DNA of 64,000 nt, taken from assembly GCA_041694515.1 (NCBI GenBank), contig JASMSZ010000054.1, positions 11,199-75,198 on the forward strand, read 5' to 3'. Shown one piece after another: positions 53,600-62,398 of this stretch; position 1 is the first letter of the stretch; every line of letters begins with the position of its first letter. The DNA is from Halanaerobium sp041694515. GTDB taxonomy: Bacteria > Bacillota > Halanaerobiia > Halanaerobiales > Halanaerobiaceae. A program made the translations under genes and the position numbers. The notes beneath the pieces are model-generated. The model was not told where the DNA came from and made no database searches. It saw only the letters and a program-made list of their open reading frames with translations.

Positions 53600-53782
53600 A
53601 TATCCACATTTTGTGGATAACTTGTTGATAACTACAGGTTTTAATCCACAATTTTTGTTGATTAATTGTTAACAACTGTGGATAAAACACCTGTTTTGTT
53701 AGTAACTTGTGGATAACTATCTATTTAAACCTACTTATCCACTTAACTTTAAGATTCCAGAAAAGATAAAAATTTATCCACA
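53600..53782. other. Cluster of DnaA boxes
   Basis: Four perfect DnaA boxes (TTATCCACA or its complement TGTGGATAA) at 53612-53620, 53677-53685, 53708-53716 and 53774-53782, plus one-mismatch boxes at 53600-53608, 53623-53631, 53642-53650 and 53735-53743. The last perfect box lies inside the downstream coding region. An A/T-rich segment (53521-53600) adjoins. It lies between the divergently oriented starts/ends of corA and the HD-GYP gene; dnaA and dnaN are not here. Confidence 0.85.
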
Positions 53783-55584
53783 ATTTGCGGGTCAAAAACT
53801 TTTCCCCGATAGTGATTGAATTCTCTAACTATTTCTTTTTCCTCCAGTGCACCAAAATAATACTTATTTTTGGAAAAAGGAAAATATAAATTTGATTTTA
53901 ACTTGCTGTAAAAATTAATTACTGCAAACAACCTGCTTAAATATGGAATCTTCTCTCCTTTTAGACCTTCCGGCCAGCCGCTTCCATCAAAATGTTCATG
54001 CTGTAAATAAATCAGATCACAGACTCCAAACAGATCATGATAATAGGCAGCAAAATTAGCAGAAATCAACACATGCTTTTGATATTCATGCCACTCTTCT
54101 GCTGTTAAATTTTCTCCTTTTTTTACAATATTTTTGTCCAGAGCTAATTTACCCAGATCATGATGTCTGGCCAGCAGCAGCAGTTTTCTTTTTTCTTTTT
54201 TATTTAATTCAAAATAAGCGGCAGCTTTTTTTGTGATTTTAATAAGTTGTTTATACCGCCTTAATTCTTTATAATTGTTTTCCTCGAGATACTTCATTAA
54301 TGAGCAGTAGAAATTACTATCTTTACTTGCTTTATATCTATGAAAATTTATTTTTGAAACCCCATCATTAAAAAAATCATGAGCACTTATTTTATCATTA
54401 ATTTTATGCAAAAAAACTGCAGCAGTATCAATGTAGATCCCCTGAATATTAATCTGCGCCACTTCTTTTTTAATAAAATTAAGTGTTTTTTCCACTTCTA
54501 AACTACTCTGATTTTTTAAAATCACAGCAAAATGATCTGCACATAAATGGGCTGCAATTTTATTATTATCCGAAATTCGAACCAGGATCGAAGCAATTTC
54601 TTTTAAAATCTGGTCACCTTTTTGATAACTAAAAAACTTATTCACCAGATGGAAGTTTTCAACATTGAGCAGAATCAAAGCCAGATCATCCTTTTGATTC
54701 TGATTAAGTTCAGTGAATAATTGATTAAAATATTCTTTATTGTAAAGCCCGGTCAGTCTATCGTGTCTTTTAATATAATCCAATCTCTGCTGTTTGGCCT
54801 CCATATCTGTTATATCATAGGAAGCTCCAACAATTTCTTCTACTCTTCCATTTCGGACAACCGGATATAATGTTGTCTGCCAGTATTTTTGACCGGCCGG
54901 AAATTTCAATTTTTCAGTATAGTTAATTCGCCCTTTTTTTCTTAAACATCTGCGGTAGTTTTCCTCTAATTCTTCTGCAACCTCTTCTCCAAAAATTTCT
55001 GCGGTCCTCTTCCCCTGAATCTCCTCATTGTTTAGTGCAGTTAAACGCTGATGAGTACCATTAATTCGCTTATAATAAAAATTTTCGTCACAATCCACTT
55101 CCAGCAAAAAGATTGCATCATGTGTATGATCAATAATTGTCCGATAATCATTCAACTTTTTTTCTTTTTTTCTGGATTCTTCATTTTTATGTTTCTGTTT
55201 TAAAAAAGTTAATAATAACAGATTACTGAAAGTAGAATAACTTTCCCTTTTATTTAAAATAGCAGTCAGATTACTGACATTTCTAAAATCAAGTTCAAGC
55301 TCAGTGCCCGGCTCATTGAGAAGTATTAAACTTGTCCCGGGGAACTCTTTTTCTGCCAGCATTACTAAATTAAGTCCAGAAAACACTTTTCCTATAGCAT
55401 TTTCTACTATTATTATATCTATATCCAAATTCTGGTAAAGAAAATTAACCGCCTGACGGCTATCATCAAATTCTTTAACCAGCTCAAAATCAAAATCTGT
55501 TATTTTTCTTTTAGCTCGATTAAGATGAGATTTTATTTTATTTTTTTCTATTACATCATTTATGATAATTACTATTTTGAGCAC
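53749..55584 (-). CDS. Degenerate receiver - PAS - GGDEF - HD-GYP cyclic di-GMP phosphodiesterase
   Basis: A 611-residue protein. Residues 1-130 resemble a response-regulator receiver, but the phospho-Asp position reads DIDIIIVENA, so it is probably not phosphorylated. A PAS domain follows (about 145-265, ending VGASYDIT). The GGDEF domain has HDRLTGLYNKEYFNQLF but CADHF instead of GGDEF, so it cannot make cyclic di-GMP. The C-terminal HD-GYP domain has ARHHDLGKLALDK and HEHFDGSGWPEGLKG and should hydrolyse it. The start is GTG at 55584 with GGGAG 9 bases upstream. A DnaA box lies in its last codons. Confidence 0.88.
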   Translation of the reverse strand: MLKIVIIINDVIEKNKIKSHLNRAKRKITDFDFELVKEFDDSRQAVNFLYQNLDIDIIIVENAIGKVFSGLNLVMLAEKEFPGTSLILLNEPGTELELDFRNVSNLTAILNKRESYSTFSNLLLLTFLKQKHKNEESRKKEKKLNDYRTIIDHTHDAIFLLEVDCDENFYYKRINGTHQRLTALNNEEIQGKRTAEIFGEEVAEELEENYRRCLRKKGRINYTEKLKFPAGQKYWQTTLYPVVRNGRVEEIVGASYDITDMEAKQQRLDYIKRHDRLTGLYNKEYFNQLFTELNQNQKDDLALILLNVENFHLVNKFFSYQKGDQILKEIASILVRISDNNKIAAHLCADHFAVILKNQSSLEVEKTLNFIKKEVAQINIQGIYIDTAAVFLHKINDKISAHDFFNDGVSKINFHRYKASKDSNFYCSLMKYLEENNYKELRRYKQLIKITKKAAAYFELNKKEKRKLLLLARHHDLGKLALDKNIVKKGENLTAEEWHEYQKHVLISANFAAYYHDLFGVCDLIYLQHEHFDGSGWPEGLKGEKIPYLSRLFAVINFYSKLKSNLYFPFSKNKYYFGALEEKEIVREFNHYRGKVFDPQIVDKFLSFLES

Positions 55585-55700
55585 TACTGTTCTCTCCCGT
55601 ATTTAAATTAATTGATATTCTTTTTCTCTGTTGATAACATATATTTTATTCTATATCTTTTAGTATATCAATTCAGTTAAATAATAGCAATCAAGGTTAG

Positions 55701-55737
55701 GTACCAGGTACCTAAATCGTTTTATGGTACCTGGTAC
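55701..55737. repeat. GGTACC-type palindromic repeat, copy 1
   Basis: GTACCAGGTACC (55701-55712) and GGTACCTGGTAC (55726-55737) form a perfect 12-bp stem with a 13-base loop. It lies between two divergent genes, so it is not a terminator. The core sequence recurs at 60023-60068. Confidence 0.85.
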
Positions 55738-55766
55738 AAGTGAATTAAAACACAATAAATCATTAT

Positions 55767-55795
55767 TTGAATAAATAAATCTATTGTAGTATTAT
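55767..55795 (+). promoter_or_regulatory. Promoter of lytS-lytR
   Basis: TTGAAT (55767-55772), 17-base spacer, TATTAT (55790-55795), 38 bases before the lytS start. Confidence 0.75.
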
Positions 55796-55833
55796 TAATT
55801 TAGAAGTGGACTAAGACTTTTAAAGGAGGTATT

Positions 55834-57540
55834 ATGTATAACAGCAGAATTTTAGGATTATTATTTACCCTTTTCAAAAGCATGAGTGTGATAGTAACTT
55901 TTGCCTATATTTTAAGTCGTCTCAATAGTGTAAAACATATTTTTACTGATAATTTTAATAAATATGAAAAAATATTTTTAACTATCTTTTTTGCAATTTT
56001 ATCAATTATGGGTACATTTTTAGGAATCATTATTATGGATGCCTATGCCAATATTAGAGCTATTGGTGCCCTGATGGGTGGAATTTTAGGTGGTCCTCTT
56101 GTCGGACTTACAGCAGGTTTAATAGCAGGTCTCCACCGTTTTTCTCTGGGTGGTTTTACAGCTTTAGCCTGTGCCATAGGTACAACAAGCAGTGGATTAA
56201 TTGGGGGACTTTTTTATAAAAAGTACCGCAATAATGAGATAAATTTTAAAAATGGATTTTTAATTGGAACTTTTGCCTTAACGGTGGAAATGATCATCGT
56301 GGTTCTTTTCAGCCGCCCTCCGGCTCAGGCTGTAGAATTAGTTAAAATCATTGCCATCCCAATGATTTTAAGCAACAGTCTGGGAATAGCAATTTTCATC
56401 AGTATTTTGAATAAAGTTAAGGAAGATAATCAAAAAATCAGAGCTTTACAGGCAGAGAAAGTGCTTTCTATAGCTGACCGCTCCTTACCGCTACTGCAAG
56501 ATGGTCTTGACCAGAAAGCTGCTGTAGAGATTATTAAGATGATCAAAAAAGAAAGCCAGGTTGATGCAGTTTCTATAACTGATAAAGAAACGGTCCTGGC
56601 TTTTACCGGTACCGGAGAAGATCATCATCTTGCTGGTGAAGAAATCAAAACCGAAGCCAGCCGCAGAGCAATCGAGGAAAAAAAGTCTATCCTGATTGAT
56701 AATAAAAAGGAAATTAACTGTAATCATCAGGGATGTCAATTAACTGATGCTGTAATTACTCCTTTAAAAATTGAAAACAGTGTTTATGGACTGCTCAAAT
56801 TATATCGCTGTAATCAAAAAATAACTGTGCTGGATATTAAACTAGCAGAAGGAATTTCTAACCTGCTGGCAACTCAAATTAAGCTGGCCAAATTATCAAA
56901 ACAGGCTGAACTTAAGAGTGAAGCTGAATTAAAAGCTCTCCAGGCTCAGGTTAATCCACATTTCCTTTTCAACTCACTTAATGCAATTGCTGCTTCCTGC
57001 AGAACTCAGCCCGGGCAGGCCCGAGAACTGCTGATAAAACTGGCAGGCATCTTCCGCCGAACTCTAAAAAGGAATGTTTATCAAATAACTTTAGAGGAAG
57101 AAATTGAGTTCTGTCAGGATTATTTAAGTATAGAAAAAGCAAGACTGGACAAAAGACTGCAGGTTAAATGGAAAGTTCCAGCCAAATTAAAAGATACTAT
57201 TATTCCACCTTTTATTATTCAACCTTTAGTTGAAAACTCTATTAAACATGGAATTTACCCTCAGGAAAAAGGAGGCCAGATTATTGTAAGTGCTCAAAAA
57301 ACAGGTGGTCAGCTCCAGATCAGGATTGAAGATAATGGGCCGGGAATAACTGAAGCAAAAATTGCTGAGATTGAAAATGGAAATAATAATCGCATAGGAA
57401 TCAATAATATAAAAGAGAGATTATATTCTGTTTACGGCAGTAATGCAGATTTCAAAATTAAATCTGCACCCGGTAGAGGTACTCAAAATATAATCAGCAT
57501 TCCTTCTGAGTTTCTTTTTGAAAGGAGAAAAGCAAACTGA
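55834..57540 (+). CDS. LytS-type sensor histidine kinase
   Basis: A 568-residue membrane kinase. Residues about 1-195 form a 5TM-LYT transmembrane sensor (GALMGGILGGPLVGLTAGLIAGLHRF is its signature), about 215-350 a GAF-like domain, then the His kinase segment LQAQVNPHFLFNSLNAIAASC with the phospho-His, and a HATPase (QPLVENSIKHGIYP, EDNGPGI, GIGINNIKERL-like). AAAGGAGG precedes the ATG. It is coupled to the LytTR regulator by a 1-base ATGA-type overlap. With CstA downstream it resembles the E. coli BtsS/BtsR-BtsT pyruvate system. Confidence 0.93.
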   Translation: MYNSRILGLLFTLFKSMSVIVTFAYILSRLNSVKHIFTDNFNKYEKIFLTIFFAILSIMGTFLGIIIMDAYANIRAIGALMGGILGGPLVGLTAGLIAGLHRFSLGGFTALACAIGTTSSGLIGGLFYKKYRNNEINFKNGFLIGTFALTVEMIIVVLFSRPPAQAVELVKIIAIPMILSNSLGIAIFISILNKVKEDNQKIRALQAEKVLSIADRSLPLLQDGLDQKAAVEIIKMIKKESQVDAVSITDKETVLAFTGTGEDHHLAGEEIKTEASRRAIEEKKSILIDNKKEINCNHQGCQLTDAVITPLKIENSVYGLLKLYRCNQKITVLDIKLAEGISNLLATQIKLAKLSKQAELKSEAELKALQAQVNPHFLFNSLNAIAASCRTQPGQARELLIKLAGIFRRTLKRNVYQITLEEEIEFCQDYLSIEKARLDKRLQVKWKVPAKLKDTIIPPFIIQPLVENSIKHGIYPQEKGGQIIVSAQKTGGQLQIRIEDNGPGITEAKIAEIENGNNNRIGINNIKERLYSVYGSNADFKIKSAPGRGTQNIISIPSEFLFERRKAN

Positions 57541-58307
57541 TGATCAAAACAATGATTGTCGAAGACGAAAAATTGGCCAGAGATGAGTTAAAATTTCTAA
57601 TTGAAGAAGATCCTGACTTTGAAGTTCTTTACGAAATAGCAGATGGCAAAAAAGCTTTTGAAATTTTACAGAAAAATAAAATTGATTTACTTTTTTTAGA
57701 TATTCAGATCCCGGGTAAAAGCGGAATCGAAATAGCCCGAATCTTAAAACAGCAAAAAACTGCTCTCTATATCATTTTTACTACCGCCTATGATGAATAT
57801 GCAGTAGAAGCTTTTCGGCTTTCTGCTGTTGATTATTTATTAAAACCAATCAGTGACCAGCGGCTGGAAGAAAGTTTAGCACGGGCAAAAAAAGAAATTA
57901 AAAAGAATACTGATTTTAATCAGCAGCTGGAAAATTTATTTGCAAATCTTAATAGTTCAAAACAAAAAGAATGCTTAAATAAAATTGCGGTGATGGAAAA
58001 AGATTATTATCTAATGCTCAATTTTGCGGATATTTACTATTTTTCCACAAAAGAAAAGAAGGTCTGGGCTCACTGTCACAAAAAATCTTATATGACAGGG
58101 TTTCAGCTTAAGGAATTAGAAAAAATGCTGCCGGAACAGTTTTTCCGGATTCATAAAAGTTATATTGTTAATTTGAGACATATTAAGGCAGTTATCCCCT
58201 GGTTTAAAGGTAAATATCAGGTTTTAATGGAAGATTTTTCGGAACATAAAATTCCAGTTAGTCGTTCAAAGGTTGAGCAGATAAATAAACTATTAAATCT
58301 CAAATAA
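57540..58307 (+). CDS. LytTR-family response regulator
   Basis: A 255-residue regulator: receiver domain MIKTMIVEDEKLARDELKFL with the phospho-Asp in LLFLDIQIPGKSG, FTTAYDEYAVEAF and LLKPI, then a C-terminal LytTR DNA-binding domain (YYLMLNFADIYYFSTKEKKV, FFRIHKSYIVNLRHIKAV, IPVSRSKVEQINKLL). LytTR proteins bind paired 9-bp direct repeats; such a pair exists just downstream at 58310-58339 upstream of cstA, so it probably activates that gene. Confidence 0.94.
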   Translation: MIKTMIVEDEKLARDELKFLIEEDPDFEVLYEIADGKKAFEILQKNKIDLLFLDIQIPGKSGIEIARILKQQKTALYIIFTTAYDEYAVEAFRLSAVDYLLKPISDQRLEESLARAKKEIKKNTDFNQQLENLFANLNSSKQKECLNKIAVMEKDYYLMLNFADIYYFSTKEKKVWAHCHKKSYMTGFQLKELEKMLPEQFFRIHKSYIVNLRHIKAVIPWFKGKYQVLMEDFSEHKIPVSRSKVEQINKLLNLK

Positions 58308-58309
58308 TG

Positions 58310-58339
58310 CAATTGAGTATAATATTTTTACAATTCAGT
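58310..58339. promoter_or_regulatory. Direct repeat, candidate LytTR-binding site of cstA
   Basis: CAATTGAGT (58310-58318) and CAATTCAGT (58331-58339) are 9-bp direct repeats, 21 bp apart start-to-start (two helical turns). The extended match includes the following A/T bases. They end about 9 bp before the expected -35 position of the cstA promoter. Confidence 0.6.
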
Positions 58340-58370
58340 TAAAAATCCTCCTATAACCTCTGAATCCATG

Positions 58371-58376
58371 TATAAT
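58371..58376 (+). promoter_or_regulatory. -10 box of cstA promoter
   Basis: TATAAT 38 bases upstream of the cstA ATG. No recognisable -35 exists 16-18 bases upstream, which fits dependence on an activator such as the LytTR regulator. Confidence 0.65.
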
Positions 58377-58413
58377 TGAAATGTAATAAAAATTTATTAG
58401 GGGGTTATATTTA

Positions 58414-59853
58414 ATGATATCTTTTCTTATTTCTTTAGCTGTATTAATTATTGGTTATTTTACTTATGGGAAAATCGTAGACAACATCTTTGATTCACAA
58501 TTAGAACGGGAAACTCCTGCAGTTTCTATGGAGGATGGTGTAGACTACATAGCAATGGACTGGAAAAAGGCATTTTTAATTCAGTTTTTAAACATTGCCG
58601 GTTTAGGACCAATCTTTGGTGCAATTGCCGGTGCTTTATGGGGACCAAGTGCTTTTCTCTGGATAGTTCTTGGTACAATTTTTGCCGGTGGTGTCCACGA
58701 TTATCTTTCCGGAATGCTTTCTATCCGCTCTGGTGGAGCCTCAATCTCTGAGATTATCGGAGAAAATCTTGGTGGAACAATCAGACAGATTATGAGAGTC
58801 TTTAGTATTGTGCTTTTAGTTTTAGTGGGAACTGTTTTTATGACCGGACCGGCTATGCTTTTAGCTAACTTAACACCTGGCTTTATGGGGGTTAATATCT
58901 GGCTGATTATTATTCTGGGTTACTATTTTATTGCTACTTTTTTACCCGTTGATCAGATAATAGGTAAATTATATCCAATCTTTGGCGGTGCACTGTTAAT
59001 TATGGCTCTGGGTGTTGGTGGAGGATTGATTTTTGGAGATTATAATATTCCAAATATTGCTTTAAACAATCTGCACCCTGGTGAATTACCAATGTGGCCT
59101 TTATTATTTGTAACAATCGCTTGTGGCGCAATCAGTGGTTTCCACTCAACCCAATCACCAATTATGGCCCGCTGTACAACAAATGAAAAAGAAGGTCGCC
59201 GTATTTTTTATGGGGCAATGGTGGCGGAAGGAATTGTTGCTTTAATCTGGGCGGCTGCAGCTATGACATTCTTCCAGGGAACTGGCGGTTTAAATGGTGC
59301 CTTGAGTTCTCTTGGTGGACCGGCCGGTGTCGTCCACGAGATTACAGGTACAATGATGGGAGCTGTTGGTGGAGTTCTGGCAATGTTAGGTGTAATTGCA
59401 GCTCCAATCACTTCTGGAGATACTGCTTTTAGAAGTGTGCGTTTAACTTTATCTGATATATTCGGTTTAGAACAGAAATCAATTAAAAACAGATTAATGC
59501 TGGCTATTCCAATTTTTATCGTTGGTGGAGCCCTATCTCAGATTAACTTTGATGCTTTATGGCGCTATTTTGCCTGGTCAAATCAGACAGTGGCCATGGT
59601 TGTTTTATGGGCCGGTGCAGTCTGGCTTGCCAAACACGGTAAAAATCACTGGATTGCCTCAATTCCAGCTTTCTTTATGACAGGTGTTTCTTCTACTTAT
59701 ATCCTTTATGCACCAGAAGGCTTCCAGTTACCTTATACCTTCTCAGTCACTGCAGGAATTATTATCGCAGTTATAACTATGGGAATTTATATTGTCAGGA
59801 TTAACAGCACTCAGTTTGAGGAAGAAGTTATGGTTCAGGAACAGGCAGTCTAA
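58414..59853 (+). CDS. cstA: CstA-family (carbon starvation / pyruvate) transporter, short form
   Basis: A 479-residue multi-helix membrane protein of the short CstA class (E. coli CstA and BtsT have about 700 residues). Family blocks: DGVDYIAMDWKKAFLIQFLNIAGLGPIFGAI (first half as LNIAGLGPIFGAIAGALWGP), GGVHDYLSGMLSIRSGG, GFHSTQSPIMARC and GDTAFRSVRLTLSDIFG. In enterobacteria this family imports pyruvate with H+. The GGGGG ribosome site precedes the ATG. Gene order lytS-lytR-cstA suggests pyruvate or a related carboxylate as signal and substrate (inference). Confidence 0.92.
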   Translation: MISFLISLAVLIIGYFTYGKIVDNIFDSQLERETPAVSMEDGVDYIAMDWKKAFLIQFLNIAGLGPIFGAIAGALWGPSAFLWIVLGTIFAGGVHDYLSGMLSIRSGGASISEIIGENLGGTIRQIMRVFSIVLLVLVGTVFMTGPAMLLANLTPGFMGVNIWLIIILGYYFIATFLPVDQIIGKLYPIFGGALLIMALGVGGGLIFGDYNIPNIALNNLHPGELPMWPLLFVTIACGAISGFHSTQSPIMARCTTNEKEGRRIFYGAMVAEGIVALIWAAAAMTFFQGTGGLNGALSSLGGPAGVVHEITGTMMGAVGGVLAMLGVIAAPITSGDTAFRSVRLTLSDIFGLEQKSIKNRLMLAIPIFIVGGALSQINFDALWRYFAWSNQTVAMVVLWAGAVWLAKHGKNHWIASIPAFFMTGVSSTYILYAPEGFQLPYTFSVTAGIIIAVITMGIYIVRINSTQFEEEVMVQEQAV

Positions 59854-59925
59854 ATAGTACCGGGTACTTGGAAAATGTTGGAAATAGATTTTATTCAGCA
59901 AAATGGACACTCTTTATTAAATAAT

Positions 59926-59968
59926 AAAACCGGATTCCCACTAATCTTAACCAGGAATCCGGTTTTTT
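59926..59968 (+). terminator. Terminator of cstA
   Basis: AAAACCGGATTCC (59926-59938) pairs with GGAATCCGGTTTT (59954-59966), followed by TT. Strong 13-bp stem. Confidence 0.92.
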
Positions 59969-60022
59969 ATAAATAACAGACCAGCTGCGGCGGGCATAGA
60001 TAACTTCCTTTCTCTTTTTATT

Positions 60023-60068
60023 TATAGGTACCAGGTACAAATAGGCCTATTTGTACCTGGTACCTATA
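60023..60068. repeat. 46-bp perfect palindrome, GGTACC-type repeat copy 2
   Basis: Each arm is TATAGGTACCAGGTACAAATAGG followed by its exact reverse complement (arms of 23 bases: TATAGGTACCAGGTAC then AAATAGG). The GGTACCAGGTAC core is shared with the repeat at 55701-55737. It lies 12 bases beyond the stop of the last feo gene, between convergent transcripts, so it could also terminate transcription, though no U-run follows. Confidence 0.9.
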
Positions 60069-60079
60069 TGTTTTATATA

Positions 60080-60253
60080 TTAATCATCTTTTACAATCTC
60101 ATCAAAGTTATATTCTTTTCCATCAGATACCGGACAATCACTATCACTGCAGCCAGCACAGGGACTATCAGTACCTTTGATTCCACCATAAACCTTTTTT
60201 CCTATATAATAAAGACTGCCGAGCCCTAAAAACCCCAGGAATAAATATTCCAT
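60080..60253 (-). CDS. FeoB-associated Cys-rich membrane protein
   Basis: A 57-residue protein: one N-terminal helix (MEYLFLGFLGLGSLYYIGKKVYGG) then a Cys-containing tail SPCAGCSDSDCPVSDG and an acidic end. This is the pattern of small FeoB-associated proteins. AAGGAGG is 10 bases before the ATG. It is the last gene of the feo run, 96 bases after FeoB; it may serve as an iron-binding or redox partner at the membrane. Confidence 0.85.
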   Translation of the reverse strand: MEYLFLGFLGLGSLYYIGKKVYGGIKGTDSPCAGCSDSDCPVSDGKEYNFDEIVKDD

Positions 60254-60349
60254 AATTTTCTTAACCTCCTTAAACTAAAAAGCTTGAATTCAGTTTAACT
60301 AACATAAACAGTCACCAATACAATTAATTACATTTAAACTTCACTTAAT

Positions 60350-62398
60350 TTAAACACCAATTCCAAGCAGCAGACCACCCTGATAAACCACAAAGGCTGT
60401 TATCCAGGCTAAAACAAAGAGATATGAAGCTGTGACTAAGGTCCACTTCCAGCTTTGAGTTTCAGATTTAATTGCTCCCAGTGTTGCAATACACGGGGTA
60501 TATAAAAGTACCATTGTCAGGAAGGAGTAAGCTGCCAGAGGAGTAAAATTGGCCAGCAGGGCTGTTCTTAAGCCGCCTTCTCCTGCTGCATAAACAACTC
60601 CTAAAGTGCCAACAATTACTTCCTTTGCCAGAATACCAAAGACCAGTGAAGCTGCTGCCTGCCAGCTTCCAAATCCTAAGGGAGCAAAAATTGGAGCTGC
60701 CAGCTGACCAAACTGACCGATAAAGCTTTCTGCAGATGCATATTCTACCCCTAAAGGCAAATTAGCTAAAACCCAGATTAAAACAACAACTGAGAAAATT
60801 ATTGTTCCTGCTTTTTTGAGGAAGGCTCCTACCTTTTCCCACATATGAATAATTACACCTTTTAGTGTAGGAAAACGATAGGGAGGCAGTTCCATTACAA
60901 AATGAGAACGCTCACCTTTAAATAATATTTTGTTGAAAATACCGGCCATAATTACTGCCATCACAATACCCATTATATAAAGTGAGAAAACCACAGTACT
61001 TGCATGACTTGAAAATAAAGCTCCGGCAAAGACAACATAAACAGGAAGTCTGGCTGAACAGGACATCAGTGGATTAATTAAGATTGAAATAATGCGATCA
61101 CGTTTACTGTCTAAAGTTCTGGTCGCCATAACTCCCGGAACATTACAGCCAAAACCAACAATCATCGGAATAAATGACTTACCATGCAGTCCTAATTTGC
61201 TCATTACCTTATCCATCACATAAGCGGCTCTGGACATATAACCACTGTCTTCTAAAACACCAATTGCCAGAAATAGCAAAAAGATATTTGGTATAAAGAC
61301 CAGTACCGAACCTACACCACCAATAATTCCATCAGTTATAAAGGAAGAAATCAGGGGTGAAACTCCAATTTCTAAAAGCTGACTTCCAATCCAGCCGCCG
61401 GCTATTTCAAAAAAGGTTTCGATATATCCAATTAACGGATCACCAAGGGTAAAGGTGAATTTGAAAATTGCCCACATTACAGCCATAAAAATCGGAATAC
61501 CAAGATATTTATTAGTTACAACTGCATCAATTTTGTCGGAAACATTTTCGGGCTCTTCATCTGCTGCAGGTCTTTTAACACTTTCGGCTATAACTTCATT
61601 TATAAATTCATATTTCCTATCAATTATAATATTATCAAAATCATCTTCCGCCTTAAGCTCTCTCTCTGCAATTAAACTCTTTATCTTTTTAGCCTTTGAG
61701 GCTCCAACTTCTCTTTCCAGTAATTTTAAAGCTTCAGGATCATGCTCAATTAACTTGACTGCAGCCCAGCGCTGATTGATCTGTTGAGAAAAGTCATACT
61801 GCTTAAGCATTTCTTCTACTTCACTAATCAGATCTTCAATTTCGCTGCCGTAGTCAATCTTTAAGGAAACTTCTGCTAAATCTCTATTTTGAATAGTCTG
61901 TTCTAAAAGATTATCAATTCCTCTACCCCGGCTGGCTACAGTTTCTACTACAGGTGTCCCCAGCAGCTGACTTAATTTATTTTTATCAATTTTAATTCCT
62001 TTTTTCTCAGCCTCATCAGCCATATTTAAAACTGCAATTAAATCTACTCCCATTTCTAATAACTGAACTGTAAAATAGAGATTCCGGTCCAGGTTAGCAG
62101 AGTTGATAATATTTAAGACTACATCATAATCTCCAGCTGTCAGAAAATCACGTGCTACTACTTCATCTTCCGAATATGCCCCCAGAGAATATGTGCCGGG
62201 AAGATCAATTACTTCCAGTGAATAATCCTGATAAAATGCACGACCTATTTTCTTTTCGACTGTTACTCCAGGCCAGTTTCCAACGTGCTGTCTGGAACCT
62301 GTTAATTCATTGAACATCGTTGTTTTACCAGAGTTTGGATTTCCTGCTAAAGCAACTTTAAGCTCTGTATTTTTTCTTTCCCTTTTATTTAAAGCCAT
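60350..62398 (-). CDS. feoB: FeoB ferrous iron transporter
   Basis: A 682-residue protein of usual length. N-terminal G domain: GNPNSGKTT (residues 19-27, G1), VIDLPGTYSLG (G3), NMADEAEKKG (G4), then a helical GDI-like spacer, and the polytopic domain with Gate motifs GFGCNVPGVMATRTL and MSCSARLPVYVVFAGALF, and LFGILAKEV-like. It imports Fe2+. The ATG overlaps the feoA stop, indicating translational coupling. Confidence 0.96.
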   Translation of the reverse strand: MALNKRERKNTELKVALAGNPNSGKTTMFNELTGSRQHVGNWPGVTVEKKIGRAFYQDYSLEVIDLPGTYSLGAYSEDEVVARDFLTAGDYDVVLNIINSANLDRNLYFTVQLLEMGVDLIAVLNMADEAEKKGIKIDKNKLSQLLGTPVVETVASRGRGIDNLLEQTIQNRDLAEVSLKIDYGSEIEDLISEVEEMLKQYDFSQQINQRWAAVKLIEHDPEALKLLEREVGASKAKKIKSLIAERELKAEDDFDNIIIDRKYEFINEVIAESVKRPAADEEPENVSDKIDAVVTNKYLGIPIFMAVMWAIFKFTFTLGDPLIGYIETFFEIAGGWIGSQLLEIGVSPLISSFITDGIIGGVGSVLVFIPNIFLLFLAIGVLEDSGYMSRAAYVMDKVMSKLGLHGKSFIPMIVGFGCNVPGVMATRTLDSKRDRIISILINPLMSCSARLPVYVVFAGALFSSHASTVVFSLYIMGIVMAVIMAGIFNKILFKGERSHFVMELPPYRFPTLKGVIIHMWEKVGAFLKKAGTIIFSVVVLIWVLANLPLGVEYASAESFIGQFGQLAAPIFAPLGFGSWQAAASLVFGILAKEVIVGTLGVVYAAGEGGLRTALLANFTPLAAYSFLTMVLLYTPCIATLGAIKSETQSWKWTLVTASYLFVLAWITAFVVYQGGLLLGIGV

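Noticed and set aside
53521..53782. Chromosomal replication origin
   Set aside because: DnaA boxes fit, but no origin-linked genes are nearby; kept as a DnaA-box cluster only.
61455..61775. 106-residue plus-strand ORF
   Set aside because: Antisense shadow inside feoB.
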